64,000 bases of DNA from Deinandra increscens subsp. villosa (taxonomy: Eukaryota > Streptophyta > Magnoliopsida > Asterales > Asteraceae). Below the pieces are notes generated by a model. It was not told where the DNA came from, made no database searches, and worked only from the letters and a program-made list of their open reading frames with translations. Below, piece by piece: positions 11,905 through 22,642 of this stretch (its first letter is position 1; the number at the start of each line of letters is the position of its first letter). Both the position numbers and the translations under genes were made by a program. The stretch is from NCBI GenBank assembly GCA_039602395.1, contig JBCNJP010000006.1, forward strand, positions 49,689,502-49,753,501, given 5' to 3'.

Positions 11905-13608
11905 TCATTCCTCGAAGGCAATCATCCTTAGGCCTTCAACACACATTTCAAAATTTTGACGAGGAAGGGGTTTTGTGAAAAGGTCAGAAACATTTTGATC
12001 GGAGTTCACCTTTTCGAGCTGAATCAACTTCCTATCATAGCTATCACGAATGAAATGTATCTTTATATCTATGTGCTTTGTTTTGGAATGTTGAACAGGA
12101 TTCTTGACAATTTGCAGAGCAGTAGCATTATCACAAAAAAAATTGGAGTATTAAGGAATTCCATACCGTAGTCAGAGAGCTGATTCTGAATCCATACTAC
12201 CTGCGAGCATCCAGCTGAAGCTGCCACATATTCAGCTTCTGCAGTTGACTTGGAAACGGTATGCTGCTTCTTGTTCTGCCATGAGATGAGTCTGTCTCCC
12301 AAATATTGACACCCACTAGTTGTAGATTTCCTGTCAAGATCACTACTTCCATAATCGCTGTCAGTAAATGCAAATAATTGGAAATCAGTACTCTTAGGGT
12401 ACCAAAGCCCAAGCCGAGGCCTGCCCTTTAGATACCTAAAAATACGTTTAACAGCAACTAAATGAGAGAGTTTAGGATTAGCCTGGTAACGTGAACACAC
12501 ACACACACACACACACTATGAACATGATATCTGGCCTGCTTGCTGTCAAATACATGAGTGACCTGATCATTGAACGATACATGAACTCACTCACTGATTC
12601 CCCATCTGCATCTGCTGTCAGTAGAGGCCAGGATGCCATGGGAGTAGAGATGGGCTTGGAGTCCTGCATCTTGTACTTTTCCAGAATTTCATTCACATAT
12701 TTTGCTTGATGAATGAGTATCCCAGATTCATCTTGTTTAACTTGCAATGCCAAGAAAAAACTCATCTCCCCTTGAGCACTCATCTCAAATTTCTTTCTCA
12801 TGATATCCTCAAATTTGGTGCATAACTCTTCATTTGTCGACCCGTAGATGATGTCATCCACATAAACTTGCACCATAATGATGTCATTTTTCACCTTCTT
12901 TCTGAACAAGGTTTGATCAACCACTCCTCTTGTATAACCATTCTCCACCAAATGCTTTGATAGAGTCTCACACCACGTGCATGGAGCTTGATGCAAACCA
13001 TATAAAGCTCTATCCAGGAGATACACGTGATCTGGATGTTCCTCATCCACAAATCCTGGCGGTTGAGCCACATATACCTCTTCATTCATTTCAGCATAAA
13101 GAAAAGTTGTCTTTACGTCCATCTGATGCATAGGGAAGTTGAGATACGTTGCTACCGCAAGGAATATTCGAATTGCTTCCAATCTAGCCACCGGTGCATA
13201 CACCTCATCATAATCAATCCCGTAAACCTGTCTATGACCTTGAACAATCAACCTGGCTTTGTTTCTCACAATCACACCTGTATCGTCTTTCTTGTTCTTA
13301 TACAACCATCTTGTGGGTATAACCTTCTTATTTTCTGGTCTTTTCACTAGTTGCCACACTCCTAGTTTTGAAAATTGATTCAATTCATCGTGCATAGCCT
13401 CCATCCAACTCGGATCTTTAAGTGCTACCATCACATTTAAAACATGAGAACATGCAAAAGTTGATGTCACCCATGCGGCTTCTAGTAGTGACACCTGCTG
13501 ACACTGGTGCAACCACATTGCTAAGAGGATGATCTCTGTTGATTCTTGTTGCTTGAACATCTGGTACTGAAACAGAGACAGGCAGGTTAGTATCATTAAT
13601 TTTATCAT
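11905..13608 (-). pseudogene. pol: Copia RT and RNase H, distal copy of element F
   Basis: Reverse transcriptase followed by RNase H. RT frame 13608-12478 includes the catalytic motif YVDDIIYG and the upstream ARLVVQG-like block (here ARLIVQG). RNase H frame 12512-11905 includes the TDSDYG motif and the closing DLFTKPLP block; it stops with TGA at 11905-11907. A (CA)n run at 12494-12516 sits in a conserved Cys-Val-Cys stretch between the domains and puts RNase H in another frame. Except for one seen substitution (C at 12335, T at 15545, giving Asp versus Asn) it is identical to 15145-16818. Confidence 0.88.
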
Positions 13609-15144
13609 TCATACCTTGGGTTTCTGTCTCCTTCTGATCATCATGAGTTCCTGAAGATTCCGGAACATCCGCATTATCATCCTTAGGAGCTGCTGCTGAT
13701 ACATTGTCACTAACATTTCCACAAGCGGCCTTGCTTGAGGAGTTGGAGCAATAATGTCTTCTTCTTCTCCCAGACTATGAAACATATTTGAGAAATTGAA
13801 ACCTTCAAACAAATAATGACCCATAATCAAAGATCCAGTCTGGCCCATTTCCAGCATCAGTAGGATTGTCTTCCAACCAGTTAACATTGAGTGCCTCAAT
13901 TATCACTTTGGTGGTTTTGTTGTAGATTCGATAAGCACTATTTGCAGAATACCCCATAAAGTAGCATTCATCAGCCTTTGCTTCGAATTTCCCCACATCA
14001 GATTGAATTAGAACTGTGCAAGGACACCCGAATGACTTAAAGTACCCCACCTTTGGTTTCTCTCCATAAATAATCTCATAAGGCGTCTTCTCATACCGCT
14101 TGTTCAAAAGTACCCGATTTTGCACATAACAAGCAGTGTTGACTGCTTCGGCCCAAAAGAAAATTGGCAATCTTGCTTCACACATCATAGTTCTTGTAAC
14201 TTCAATGAGTGTTTCTTTTTCTTCTTTCAGCCACACCATTCTGTTGAGGAGTGTACGGTGCACTGTATTGCCTTTCTATACCTTTCTCTCCACAGAACAT
14301 ATTTAATTCAGCATTCTTAAACTCTGTTCCGTTGTCTGATCTTATTGCATTCACTTTCTTGTTCATTTGATTCTCTATGAGAGTAACAAACTGTTTCACA
14401 AGTGCTGGAGTTTCATGCTTGTTTGACAAAAAGAAAACCCAAGTAAATCGAGAGAAGTCATCCACTATCACCAGACAATATGAGAACTTGCTGATACTTT
14501 GTACTTGCATTGGGCCGAAGAGATCCATATGAAGTAGTTGCAGAACTGACGAAATAGAGTTTGTCATTTTAGAACAATGTGGTAACTTGTGCTGCTTCCC
14601 CTTAGCACATGCAACACTTCTCAACTGACGTGAAGTCCTTGATAGGGAGGTTTCTAACATGCTCTCCCTTTGCTAGTTTGGTCAGGTTCTTCATGTTGGC
14701 ATGTCCCAGATGACGATGCCATAATAATGCCAGATTTTCATTCTGCTTAGAAATAACACAGGCCACATCAGACGACGGAGGATTACCCATGTTAAGAAGA
14801 TAAGAATTTCCTCGTCTTGGTGTACGCATCAAGACACACTCCTCAGGAATCTTTACTCCAGGCTTGAGAATAATACAATCCTTGCTATTGAACAAAACAT
14901 AATATTCTCAATCACAAATCTGCGAAACACTGAGCAGGCTATGTGACAACTCCTCCACATAATGCACATCAGAGAACGTCAAACTACCATTCTTCACCAC
15001 ACCTTTCTTGCTGATCTTGCCACCTACTCCACCAGAAAATGAAACACCTCCTCCACTGAAATCGTGAACCTCTTCCAGAAGTGATAAGTCTCCGGTCAAA
15101 TGTCGGGAGCAACCACTATCAACGTACCAGAGATTGTTGACAGT
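13609..15144 (-). pseudogene. pol: Copia protease and integrase, distal copy of element F
   Basis: The protease segment (about 15138-14908) carries the active-site DSGCSRH motif. GAG-pre-integrase zinc region (14895-14602) with the HRHLGHAN block. Integrase core (14660-13805) with FSRFTWVFFL, RSDNGTEF and PQQNGVAER motifs, then a variable linker. The same lesions occur in both copies: TGA at 14908-14910 just after the protease, frameshifts near 14605-14660 and within the PQQNGVAER region (about 14215), and another in the linker. The lesions therefore predate the duplication. Its protease start is fused in frame to the end of the upstream RNase H. Confidence 0.85.
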
Positions 15145-16818
15145 TTCAACACACATTTCAAAATTTTGACGAGGAAGGGGTTTTGTGAAAAGGTCAGAAA
15201 CATTTTGATCGGAGTTCACCTTTTCGAGCTGAATCAACTTCCTATCATAGCTATCACGAATGAAATGTATCTTTATATCTATGTGCTTTGTTTTGGAATG
15301 TTGAACAGGATTCTTGACAATTTGCAGAGCAGTAGCATTATCACAAAAAAAATTGGAGTATTAAGGAATTCCATACCGTAGTCAGAGAGCTGATTCTGAA
15401 TCCATACTACCTGCGAGCATCCAGCTGAAGCTGCCACATATTCAGCTTCTGCAGTTGACTTGGAAACGGTATGCTGCTTCTTGTTCTGCCATGAGATGAG
15501 TCTGTCTCCCAAATATTGACACCCACTAGTTGTAGATTTCCTGTTAAGATCACTACTTCCATAATCGCTGTCAGTAAATGCAAATAATTGGAAATCAGTA
15601 CTCTTAGGGTACCAAAGCCCAAGCCGAGGCCTGCCCTTTAGATACCTAAAAATACGTTTAACAGCAACTAAATGAGAGAGTTTAGGATTAGCCTGGTAAC
15701 GTGAACACACACACACACACACACACTATGAACATGATATCTGGCCTGCTTGCTGTCAAATACATGAGTGACCTGATCATTGAACGATACATGAACTCAC
15801 TCACTGATTCCCCATCTGCATCTGCTGTCAGTAGAGGCCAGGATGCCATGGGAGTAGAGATGGGCTTGGAGTCCTGCATCTTGTACTTTTCCAGAATTTC
15901 ATTCACATATTTTGCTTGATGAATGAGTATCCCAGATTCATCTTGTTTAACTTGCAATGCCAAGAAAAAACTCATCTCCCCTTGAGCACTCATCTCAAAT
16001 TTCTTTCTCATGATATCCTCAAATTTGGTGCATAACTCTTCATTTGTCGACCCGTAGATGATGTCATCCACATAAACTTGCACCATAATGATGTCATTTT
16101 TCACCTTCTTTCTGAACAAGGTTTGATCAACCACTCCTCTTGTATAACCATTCTCCACCAAATGCTTTGATAGAGTCTCACACCACGTGCATGGAGCTTG
16201 ATGCAAACCATATAAAGCTCTATCCAGGAGATACACGTGATCTGGATGTTCCTCATCCACAAATCCTGGCGGTTGAGCCACATATACCTCTTCATTCATT
16301 TCAGCATAAAGAAAAGTTGTCTTTACGTCCATCTGATGCATAGGGAAGTTGAGATACGTTGCTACCGCAAGGAATATTCGAATTGCTTCCAATCTAGCCA
16401 CCGGTGCATACACCTCATCATAATCAATCCCGTAAACCTGTCTATGACCTTGAACAATCAACCTGGCTTTGTTTCTCACAATCACACCTGTATCGTCTTT
16501 CTTGTTCTTATACAACCATCTTGTGGGTATAACCTTCTTATTTTCTGGTCTTTTCACTAGTTGCCACACTCCTAGTTTTGAAAATTGATTCAATTCATCG
16601 TGCATAGCCTCCATCCAACTCGGATCTTTAAGTGCTACCATCACATTTAAAACATGAGAACATGCAAAAGTTGATGTCACCCATGCGGCTTCTAGTAGTG
16701 ACACCTGCTGACACTGGTGCAACCACATTGCTAAGAGGATGATCTCTGTTGATTCTTGTTGCTTGAACATCTGGTACTGAAACAGAGACAGGCAGGTTAG
16801 TATCATTAATTTTATCAT
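15145..16818 (-). pseudogene. pol: Copia RT and RNase H, proximal copy of element F
   Basis: Same domain content as 11905-13608: RT frame 16818-15688 with YVDDIIYG, and RNase H frame 15722-15279 with TDSDYG, continuing to the DLFTKPLP block near 15200. The CA run (about 15704-15726) again splits the two domains into different frames. Instead of stopping, the end of RNase H reads through the duplication joint into the next protease: the frame from 15237 runs through RNase H tail, joint, protease DSG motif and on to 14908 without a stop. Confidence 0.88.
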
Positions 16819-18354
16819 TCATACCTTGGGTTTCTGTCTCCTTCTGATCATCATGAGTTCCTGAAGATTCCGGAACATCCGCATTATCATCCTTAGGAGC
16901 TGCTGCTGATACATTGTCACTAACATTTCCACAAGCGGCCTTGCTTGAGGAGTTGGAGCAATAATGTCTTCTTCTTCTCCCAGACTATGAAACATATTTG
17001 AGAAATTGAAACCTTCAAACAAATAATGACCCATAATCAAAGATCCAGTCTGGCCCATTTCCAGCATCAGTAGGATTGTCTTCCAACCAGTTAACATTGA
17101 GTGCCTCAATTATCACTTTGGTGGTTTTGTTGTAGATTCGATAAGCACTATTTGCAGAATACCCCATAAAGTAGCATTCATCAGCCTTTGCTTCGAATTT
17201 CCCCACATCAGATTGAATTAGAACTGTGCAAGGACACCCGAATGACTTAAAGTACCCCACCTTTGGTTTCTCTCCATAAATAATCTCATAAGGCGTCTTC
17301 TCATACCGCTTGTTCAAAAGTACCCGATTTTGCACATAACAAGCAGTGTTGACTGCTTCGGCCCAAAAGAAAATTGGCAATCTTGCTTCACACATCATAG
17401 TTCTTGTAACTTCAATGAGTGTTTCTTTTTCTTCTTTCAGCCACACCATTCTGTTGAGGAGTGTACGGTGCACTGTATTGCCTTTCTATACCTTTCTCTC
17501 CACAGAACATATTTAATTCAGCATTCTTAAACTCTGTTCCGTTGTCTGATCTTATTGCATTCACTTTCTTGTTCATTTGATTCTCTATGAGAGTAACAAA
17601 CTGTTTCACAAGTGCTGGAGTTTCATGCTTGTTTGACAAAAAGAAAACCCAAGTAAATCGAGAGAAGTCATCCACTATCACCAGACAATATGAGAACTTG
17701 CTGATACTTTGTACTTGCATTGGGCCGAAGAGATCCATATGAAGTAGTTGCAGAACTGACGAAATAGAGTTTGTCATTTTAGAACAATGTGGTAACTTGT
17801 GCTGCTTCCCCTTAGCACATGCAACACTTCTCAACTGACGTGAAGTCCTTGATAGGGAGGTTTCTAACATGCTCTCCCTTTGCTAGTTTGGTCAGGTTCT
17901 TCATGTTGGCATGTCCCAGATGACGATGCCATAATAATGCCAGATTTTCATTCTGCTTAGAAATAACACAGGCCACATCAGACGACGGAGGATTACCCAT
18001 GTTAAGAAGATAAGAATTTCCTCGTCTTGGTGTACGCATCAAGACACACTCCTCAGGAATCTTTACTCCAGGCTTGAGAATAATACAATCCTTGCTATTG
18101 AACAAAACATAATATTCTCAATCACAAATCTGCGAAACACTGAGCAGGCTATGTGACAACTCCTCCACATAATGCACATCAGAGAACGTCAAACTACCAT
18201 TCTTCACCACACCTTTCTTGCTGATCTTGCCACCTACTCCACCAGAAAATGAAACACCTCCTCCACTGAAATCGTGAACCTCTTCCAGAAGTGATAAGTC
18301 TCCGGTCAAATGTCGGGAGCAACCACTATCAACGTACCAGAGATTGTTGACAGT
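16819..18354 (-). pseudogene. pol: Copia protease and integrase, proximal copy of element F
   Basis: Protease with DSGCSRH (about 18348-18118), ending at an in-frame TGA (18118-18120). GAG-pre-integrase block 18105-17812. Integrase core 17870-17015 in two frames with RSDNGTEF and PQQNGVAER. Linker 17109-16819. Predicted segments are identical to those of the distal copy. It follows directly on the C-terminal Gag piece at 18355-19163, so this is the copy in the ancestral position. Confidence 0.85.
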
Positions 18355-19163
18355 TTTTCTTGGTTGTCCCTACAAGAATAAAAGATTAGTTAGAGTCGGG
18401 TACCCAGCCATAACAGATCTGGGCACGACCTTGGAGTCAATGTAGTTGACTAATTTAAGGCACACTCCTGATTCTGATTCAGTTACACTTAAACTTTGAG
18501 TGTTGACTTTTGGTTTCCAAAAAGTGTGTTTCTGTGGTTTTGACACATTGTTTGAATTCTTTACAGTTGCAGGTTTCTTCTGTGGAGATGTGACCTTTTT
18601 ACCTACAGGTTCCTTGACAGGTGTCCACTCAAGTTTCAGTTTTGTTTGAACAACTTGTTTTGTTTGAGAAACCTCTTTTGATTTAGAAACCTGTTTCTTA
18701 ACCTTTGTTTTTCCTTTAGGTTGAGAAATCCTTTTTGTTTTAGGTACCTGGTTTTCAACAAGTTCAGGTTTCATCTTATCTTTTCTTTGGTAAACTCCTT
18801 TAGGTTTGTAAGTTGGTTTTGGAGTTTTGGCCACATTCCATTTTTCGTCAACAGGCTTAGTCACTGGAGTTTTTGTGTTTAAAACCTTAAACTGTTGTGT
18901 CTTCATTGGTTTTGAACTCTGCTTCCCCTGAGACAAACCTTGTTGTTTTTTATTTTTATTTCCACCTGTCATCATTTTCTGCAACATACTAGTCCGTGGG
19001 TTTTGCGGATAGTATGGTTGACAAGGTCTATTTAAACAATTTGCAGCGAAATGCCTTGGTTTTCCACAATTAAAACAATTCATAATTCTAGGCCCATTCA
19101 CATGACTACAAACATACGAACGCCTTGGGTATGATGACTTCCATTCAGGCTTATCATCCCATC
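18355..19163 (-). pseudogene. gag: C-terminal Gag of element F
   Basis: Continuation of the element F gag on the gag-proximal side of pol. It contains a CCHC zinc knuckle, CFNCGKPRHFAANC (about 19084-19043), followed by a long basic stretch rich in Lys, Thr, Pro and Val that leads to the protease. Element G interrupts the frame at 19163. The other half resumes at 29858 in the same frame once G and one copy of its target duplication are removed, which independently confirms the G boundaries. Confidence 0.82.
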
Positions 19164-20027
19164 TGTTTGGGCTGATATTTCGGGATCCTCGGCGGAAGCT
19201 CAAGTGGTCCAGTATCCTCAGACGGGTTGAGAATACTGATAGGTTCGGGCATCCTGAATTACAGTTATCGACTAACCGCTATGTTGTTCCTCGTATTTAT
19301 TTGCTTACAGGTAAAGAAAACGTGTAAAACAAGCCTAAAGACTCGGACAAATACTATAGAACGTGGACTAAGTGGTCCACAACGTTCATATTGACTCAGT
19401 GGGGAGAATCCCTAAAAATAGGACAGTTGGTTATTTTATTTCAGGATCCTTGCCGGAAGCTCAAGTGGTTCAGTATCCTGACAGGTTCGGTATCCTGAAA
19501 TGCAGTTATTGACTAACCGTTTCAATTGTCCACGTGTCCTAATTAATTGCAGGCTTAAAGGGACGTGTAAATGAAGGCTAAAGACCAGGTCAAGCATTAA
19601 GGAACGTGCCATAACTGACTCCTAACGTTCACAAAGACTTGGTGGAAGAATCCCTTATTTTTAGCACTTTTAGTTATTGTACCTTGACTATTTAAATCAG
19701 CATTGTGATCGATATAAGGACACACACGAGCTCTCATACTCACAGTAGCAGTTAGAAACAATCTCTGTAACACCTAGACGGTCGATCATACTTGCTCAAC
19801 CTTGTAATCAATCTTTTTCGTGCAATAATATTGTGAGGAAGCAGGCTCTTCAGGCTGGATCTCGAGTTTTTTTTGCTAGGATTCCTAGAGGCAACTCGAA
19901 GGATCCTGGATTTTTCCCTCGTCACATCCTTGTGTTCAACTTTACATTTCAAGCATATTGACAAGCACACTACCTCACATTCTAAGTTTGGAATACGAGA
20001 TTCCTTTGTGAATTTTTGACCAAAACA
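19164..20027 (+). repeat. 5' LTR of element G
   Basis: 864 bp, starting TGTTTGGGC and ending CCAAAACA. A possible TATA (TATAAGG) lies near 19713-19719. Roughly 20 differences from the 3' LTR by eye, about 2%. It holds an internal near-duplicate: GGATCCT-x-GCCGGAAGCTCAAGTGGT near 19185 and 19444. Confidence 0.93.
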
Positions 20028-20028
20028 G

Positions 20029-20048
20029 TTTGGCGCCCACCGTGGGGC
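20029..20048 (+). promoter_or_regulatory. Primer binding site of element G
   Basis: TTTGGCGCCCACCGTGGGG begins one or two bases after the 5' LTR, where a tRNA 3' end primes minus-strand DNA. The TGGCGCC core is usual for Tat/Athila gypsy elements; I do not assign the tRNA. Confidence 0.8.
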
Positions 20049-20113
20049 GAGTGGTGCTTTGTTCAAAGAAAATTATATTCATCATCCGCTCTATTTGATC
20101 TCCAATCTCAAAA

Positions 20114-22642
20114 TTGTCAAACCAACAGAAGACTGTTTCGGCCTCAACATCGTCCTCCATTCCTCCTCTTCCTTCCTTTCCAGGAAGCCAGAAGAAGACT
20201 AATGACCGTCAGAAGAAAGTGGACGAGCAGCCGAGAAAAACTGACTATCCTGTCTTCACAGGATCCCATGTCCAATCTGTTGATCCTGTTATTACTAACA
20301 ATTATTTGTTTTCCTTGAGTAAGCAGGTAAAAAATCAAATGGATCAGCAAGAAAAGACCAATCAAGCAGTGATGAAGGAGATCGAGTAGCTTAAGAAGTC
20401 TAAGAAACCTGTGGAGGAACAAAGTCCTCTATTTCCCAGGCATCTTGACTTCAATGCTCCATGATCCTCAGATCCGTCTCGCTATAATTACAAATCAGCG
20501 TCAGGCTTCACTACAGCCCCTACAATGACTTCTCAGGCCGCTGGATATGCAGAGAGTACTGCTGGATTCTCAGGAGCTATCCCACCAGAATCCTCACAGT
20601 CACGCTACAAGGGTCCTTGGAGTCCACCACTGTTGGGGACCTCAGCCTCTCCGTCTCAAGGATATCCTTTTTCTGTTAGGAATCCAAGCCAGGATCCCCA
20701 GGGATATCCATACTCTAACCCTTCTGTTTCTGTAGGGATCTTCAAGACCAGCTCCTTAGAAGTGCATGATGGTGACGTCATCCCCATGCAAACAGCAGCT
20801 ACTACAGAGCCGAGCATCCCAGTGGACTATGGATATAATCCCAGGATCCCAGTCCAGAATCCTGGCCCAGGTAATGTGTCCAATTCAATTCCTATCGTTT
20901 CCAACCAGGGTGCTCCTTATGATGCAGGTATTCATCCAAGTATCGCTAGGGAGCTCCAGAAGTTGAAAGAAATGATATCAAATGTCCCAGGGATCCTGAA
21001 ACCTATTCCTGGGGTTCCTTTGGAAAGCCACAAGATCTCTAGATTTACTTGGCCAATATCCCAAGTGAAGATCTCGAAGCATTTCCAAACTGCAAGCATG
21101 AAGCTTTACGATGGAACCACAGATCCTGAAGAACATGTGGCACATTACAGGGAGCGTATGGAGATCAATCCTATTCCGATAGAAATCAAAGAAGCCTGTC
21201 TATGCAAAGGCTTTGGTTCAACCTTAACAGGACCAGCCATGAAATGGCTACTGAGCATTCCTCCTAACACTATTACATCATTTTCTCATTTAGTTAACCT
21301 GTTTAACAATCAATTTTCTTGCCGCAAGACCTTTGAGAAGCTCACAGGTGACCTGTACCGAATAATTCAGAAGCCAGATGAGCCTCTCAGGGAATACATT
21401 GCCAGATTCGGACGAGAATCTCTTGAGATTCCTAATCTGGATATGGCAGCAGCAGTAGAAGCCTTTAAAATGGGGCTCTCAAAGGATTCACGTTTTTACA
21501 ATGACCTTGTCATGGCTCCTTGTAGGAACCTTGATGAAGTACATAGTAGAGCCTTGATATTTATCCGTTTGGAAGATGACAAGAGGATCCACCAAAGATT
21601 GGAGGTTCCTAAATATGATCCCAACAGCAAGAAGGCGGAATCCCCTAGGAAGCCGTATAGATCTCGTCCATACTCCAAACCGGAAAATCACAAAATAAAT
21701 GTTGTTGACCAAGAAGATGATGATGAGGAGTACCCTAAGGTATCTGAATACTGTTTCTCAGTTGATATTGGTGGTTTGATGTGTGCTATACAGGACCTAG
21801 GTGATAAGGCAAGATGGCCCAGGAAGGATACTAAGCAGGGATCCTGGAAAGACAAGACCAAGTGGTGTGCCTTCCATGAAGATTTTGGCCACCTAACAGA
21901 CGAATGTATAGCACTCCGAAAGGAAATCAGCTATCTACTCAGCAAGGGGCATCTTAAAGAATTGATAGGCAGAAAGAAGGTCAAGACTCAGGAAGCCGAC
22001 AAGGTGCCTCAGAGAGCAGCTTCTCCACCACAGGATGCCCAGATAATCAACTTCATCTCAGGAGGCTCAGACATCTGCGACACTTCATATTCCTCAGCCA
22101 AAAAGCATGCTAAGGAATCCAAATCTGAACAGGGTGACAGACCTGTTCGGACGTCCACTCTAACTCAAGACAAACTCATATCTTTTGATGAGAGTGATCG
22201 TTTTCATGTTCAGGATCCTCATCATGATAGTATTGTGGTTACTTTATATATTGCTAACCATTTTGTTCGCAGGATCCTGATTGATAATGGAAGCTCAGTA
22301 AACATAATCCGTCTTGATGTGCTCAAAAAGATGGGGATCCCTGAAACTGAAATAGTTGCAAGATCCTCAGTCCTGGTTGGCTTCAGCGGTGAAACTAAAA
22401 GCACCGTTGGGGATATCAGGTTGCCGGTATATATAGAGGGGGTAAACTCTATGAAAAAATTATTTGTTATAGATTCTCTCTCTTGTTGCAATATTATTCT
22501 TGGCAGGCCATGGATCCACGAGATGAAGGCAGTTCCCTCAACTTATCACCAGTGTATCAAGCTTCCTACACCTTGGGGAGTTGTAAGAATTGAAAGTTAC
22601 CAGCAGGAAGCCAAGAACTGTTACTCAACTTCGATGAAGAAC
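20114..22642 (+). pseudogene. gag: Tat-type Gag and protease of element G
   Basis: Gag starts at ATG 20114. TAG at 20387-20389 and TGA at 20462-20464 interrupt an otherwise single frame, which is then open from 20525. The retrotransposon Gag core lies at about 21100-21580. A zinc-binding-like block with FHEDFGHLTDEC is near 21870-21910, and a retropepsin-like domain covers about 22200-22560, with ILIDNGSS where many retropepsins have DTGSS and the ILGRPW block near 22495. The frame ends when the solo LTR S begins at 22643. Skipping S, it continues in frame from 24287 to a TAG at 24308-24310 and then into RT. Confidence 0.85.

Larger units (their letters stand above)
11935..18354 (-). repeat. 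In-frame 3210-bp tandem duplication of copia pol
   Basis: Units 11935-15144 and 15145-18354 are offset by exactly 3210 bp, which is 1070 codons. Each spans protease to the last codons of RNase H. The outer edges read GGCC|TTCAAC on the left and CAGTTT|TTCT on the right; the joint reads CAGTTTCAAC, so TT or TTT is shared (microhomology). I saw one substitution between the units, and the CA microsatellite has the same length in both. A recent event or an assembly artefact would both fit. Confidence 0.93.

Noticed and set aside
12491..13350. Plus-strand ORFs over copia RT, repeated at 15701-16560
   Set aside because: Antisense shadows of RT; they recur only because the pol block is duplicated.
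20016..20318. Plus-strand ORF starting before the PBS of element G
   Set aside because: It crosses LTR and PBS; the gag frame from 20114 carries the family features.
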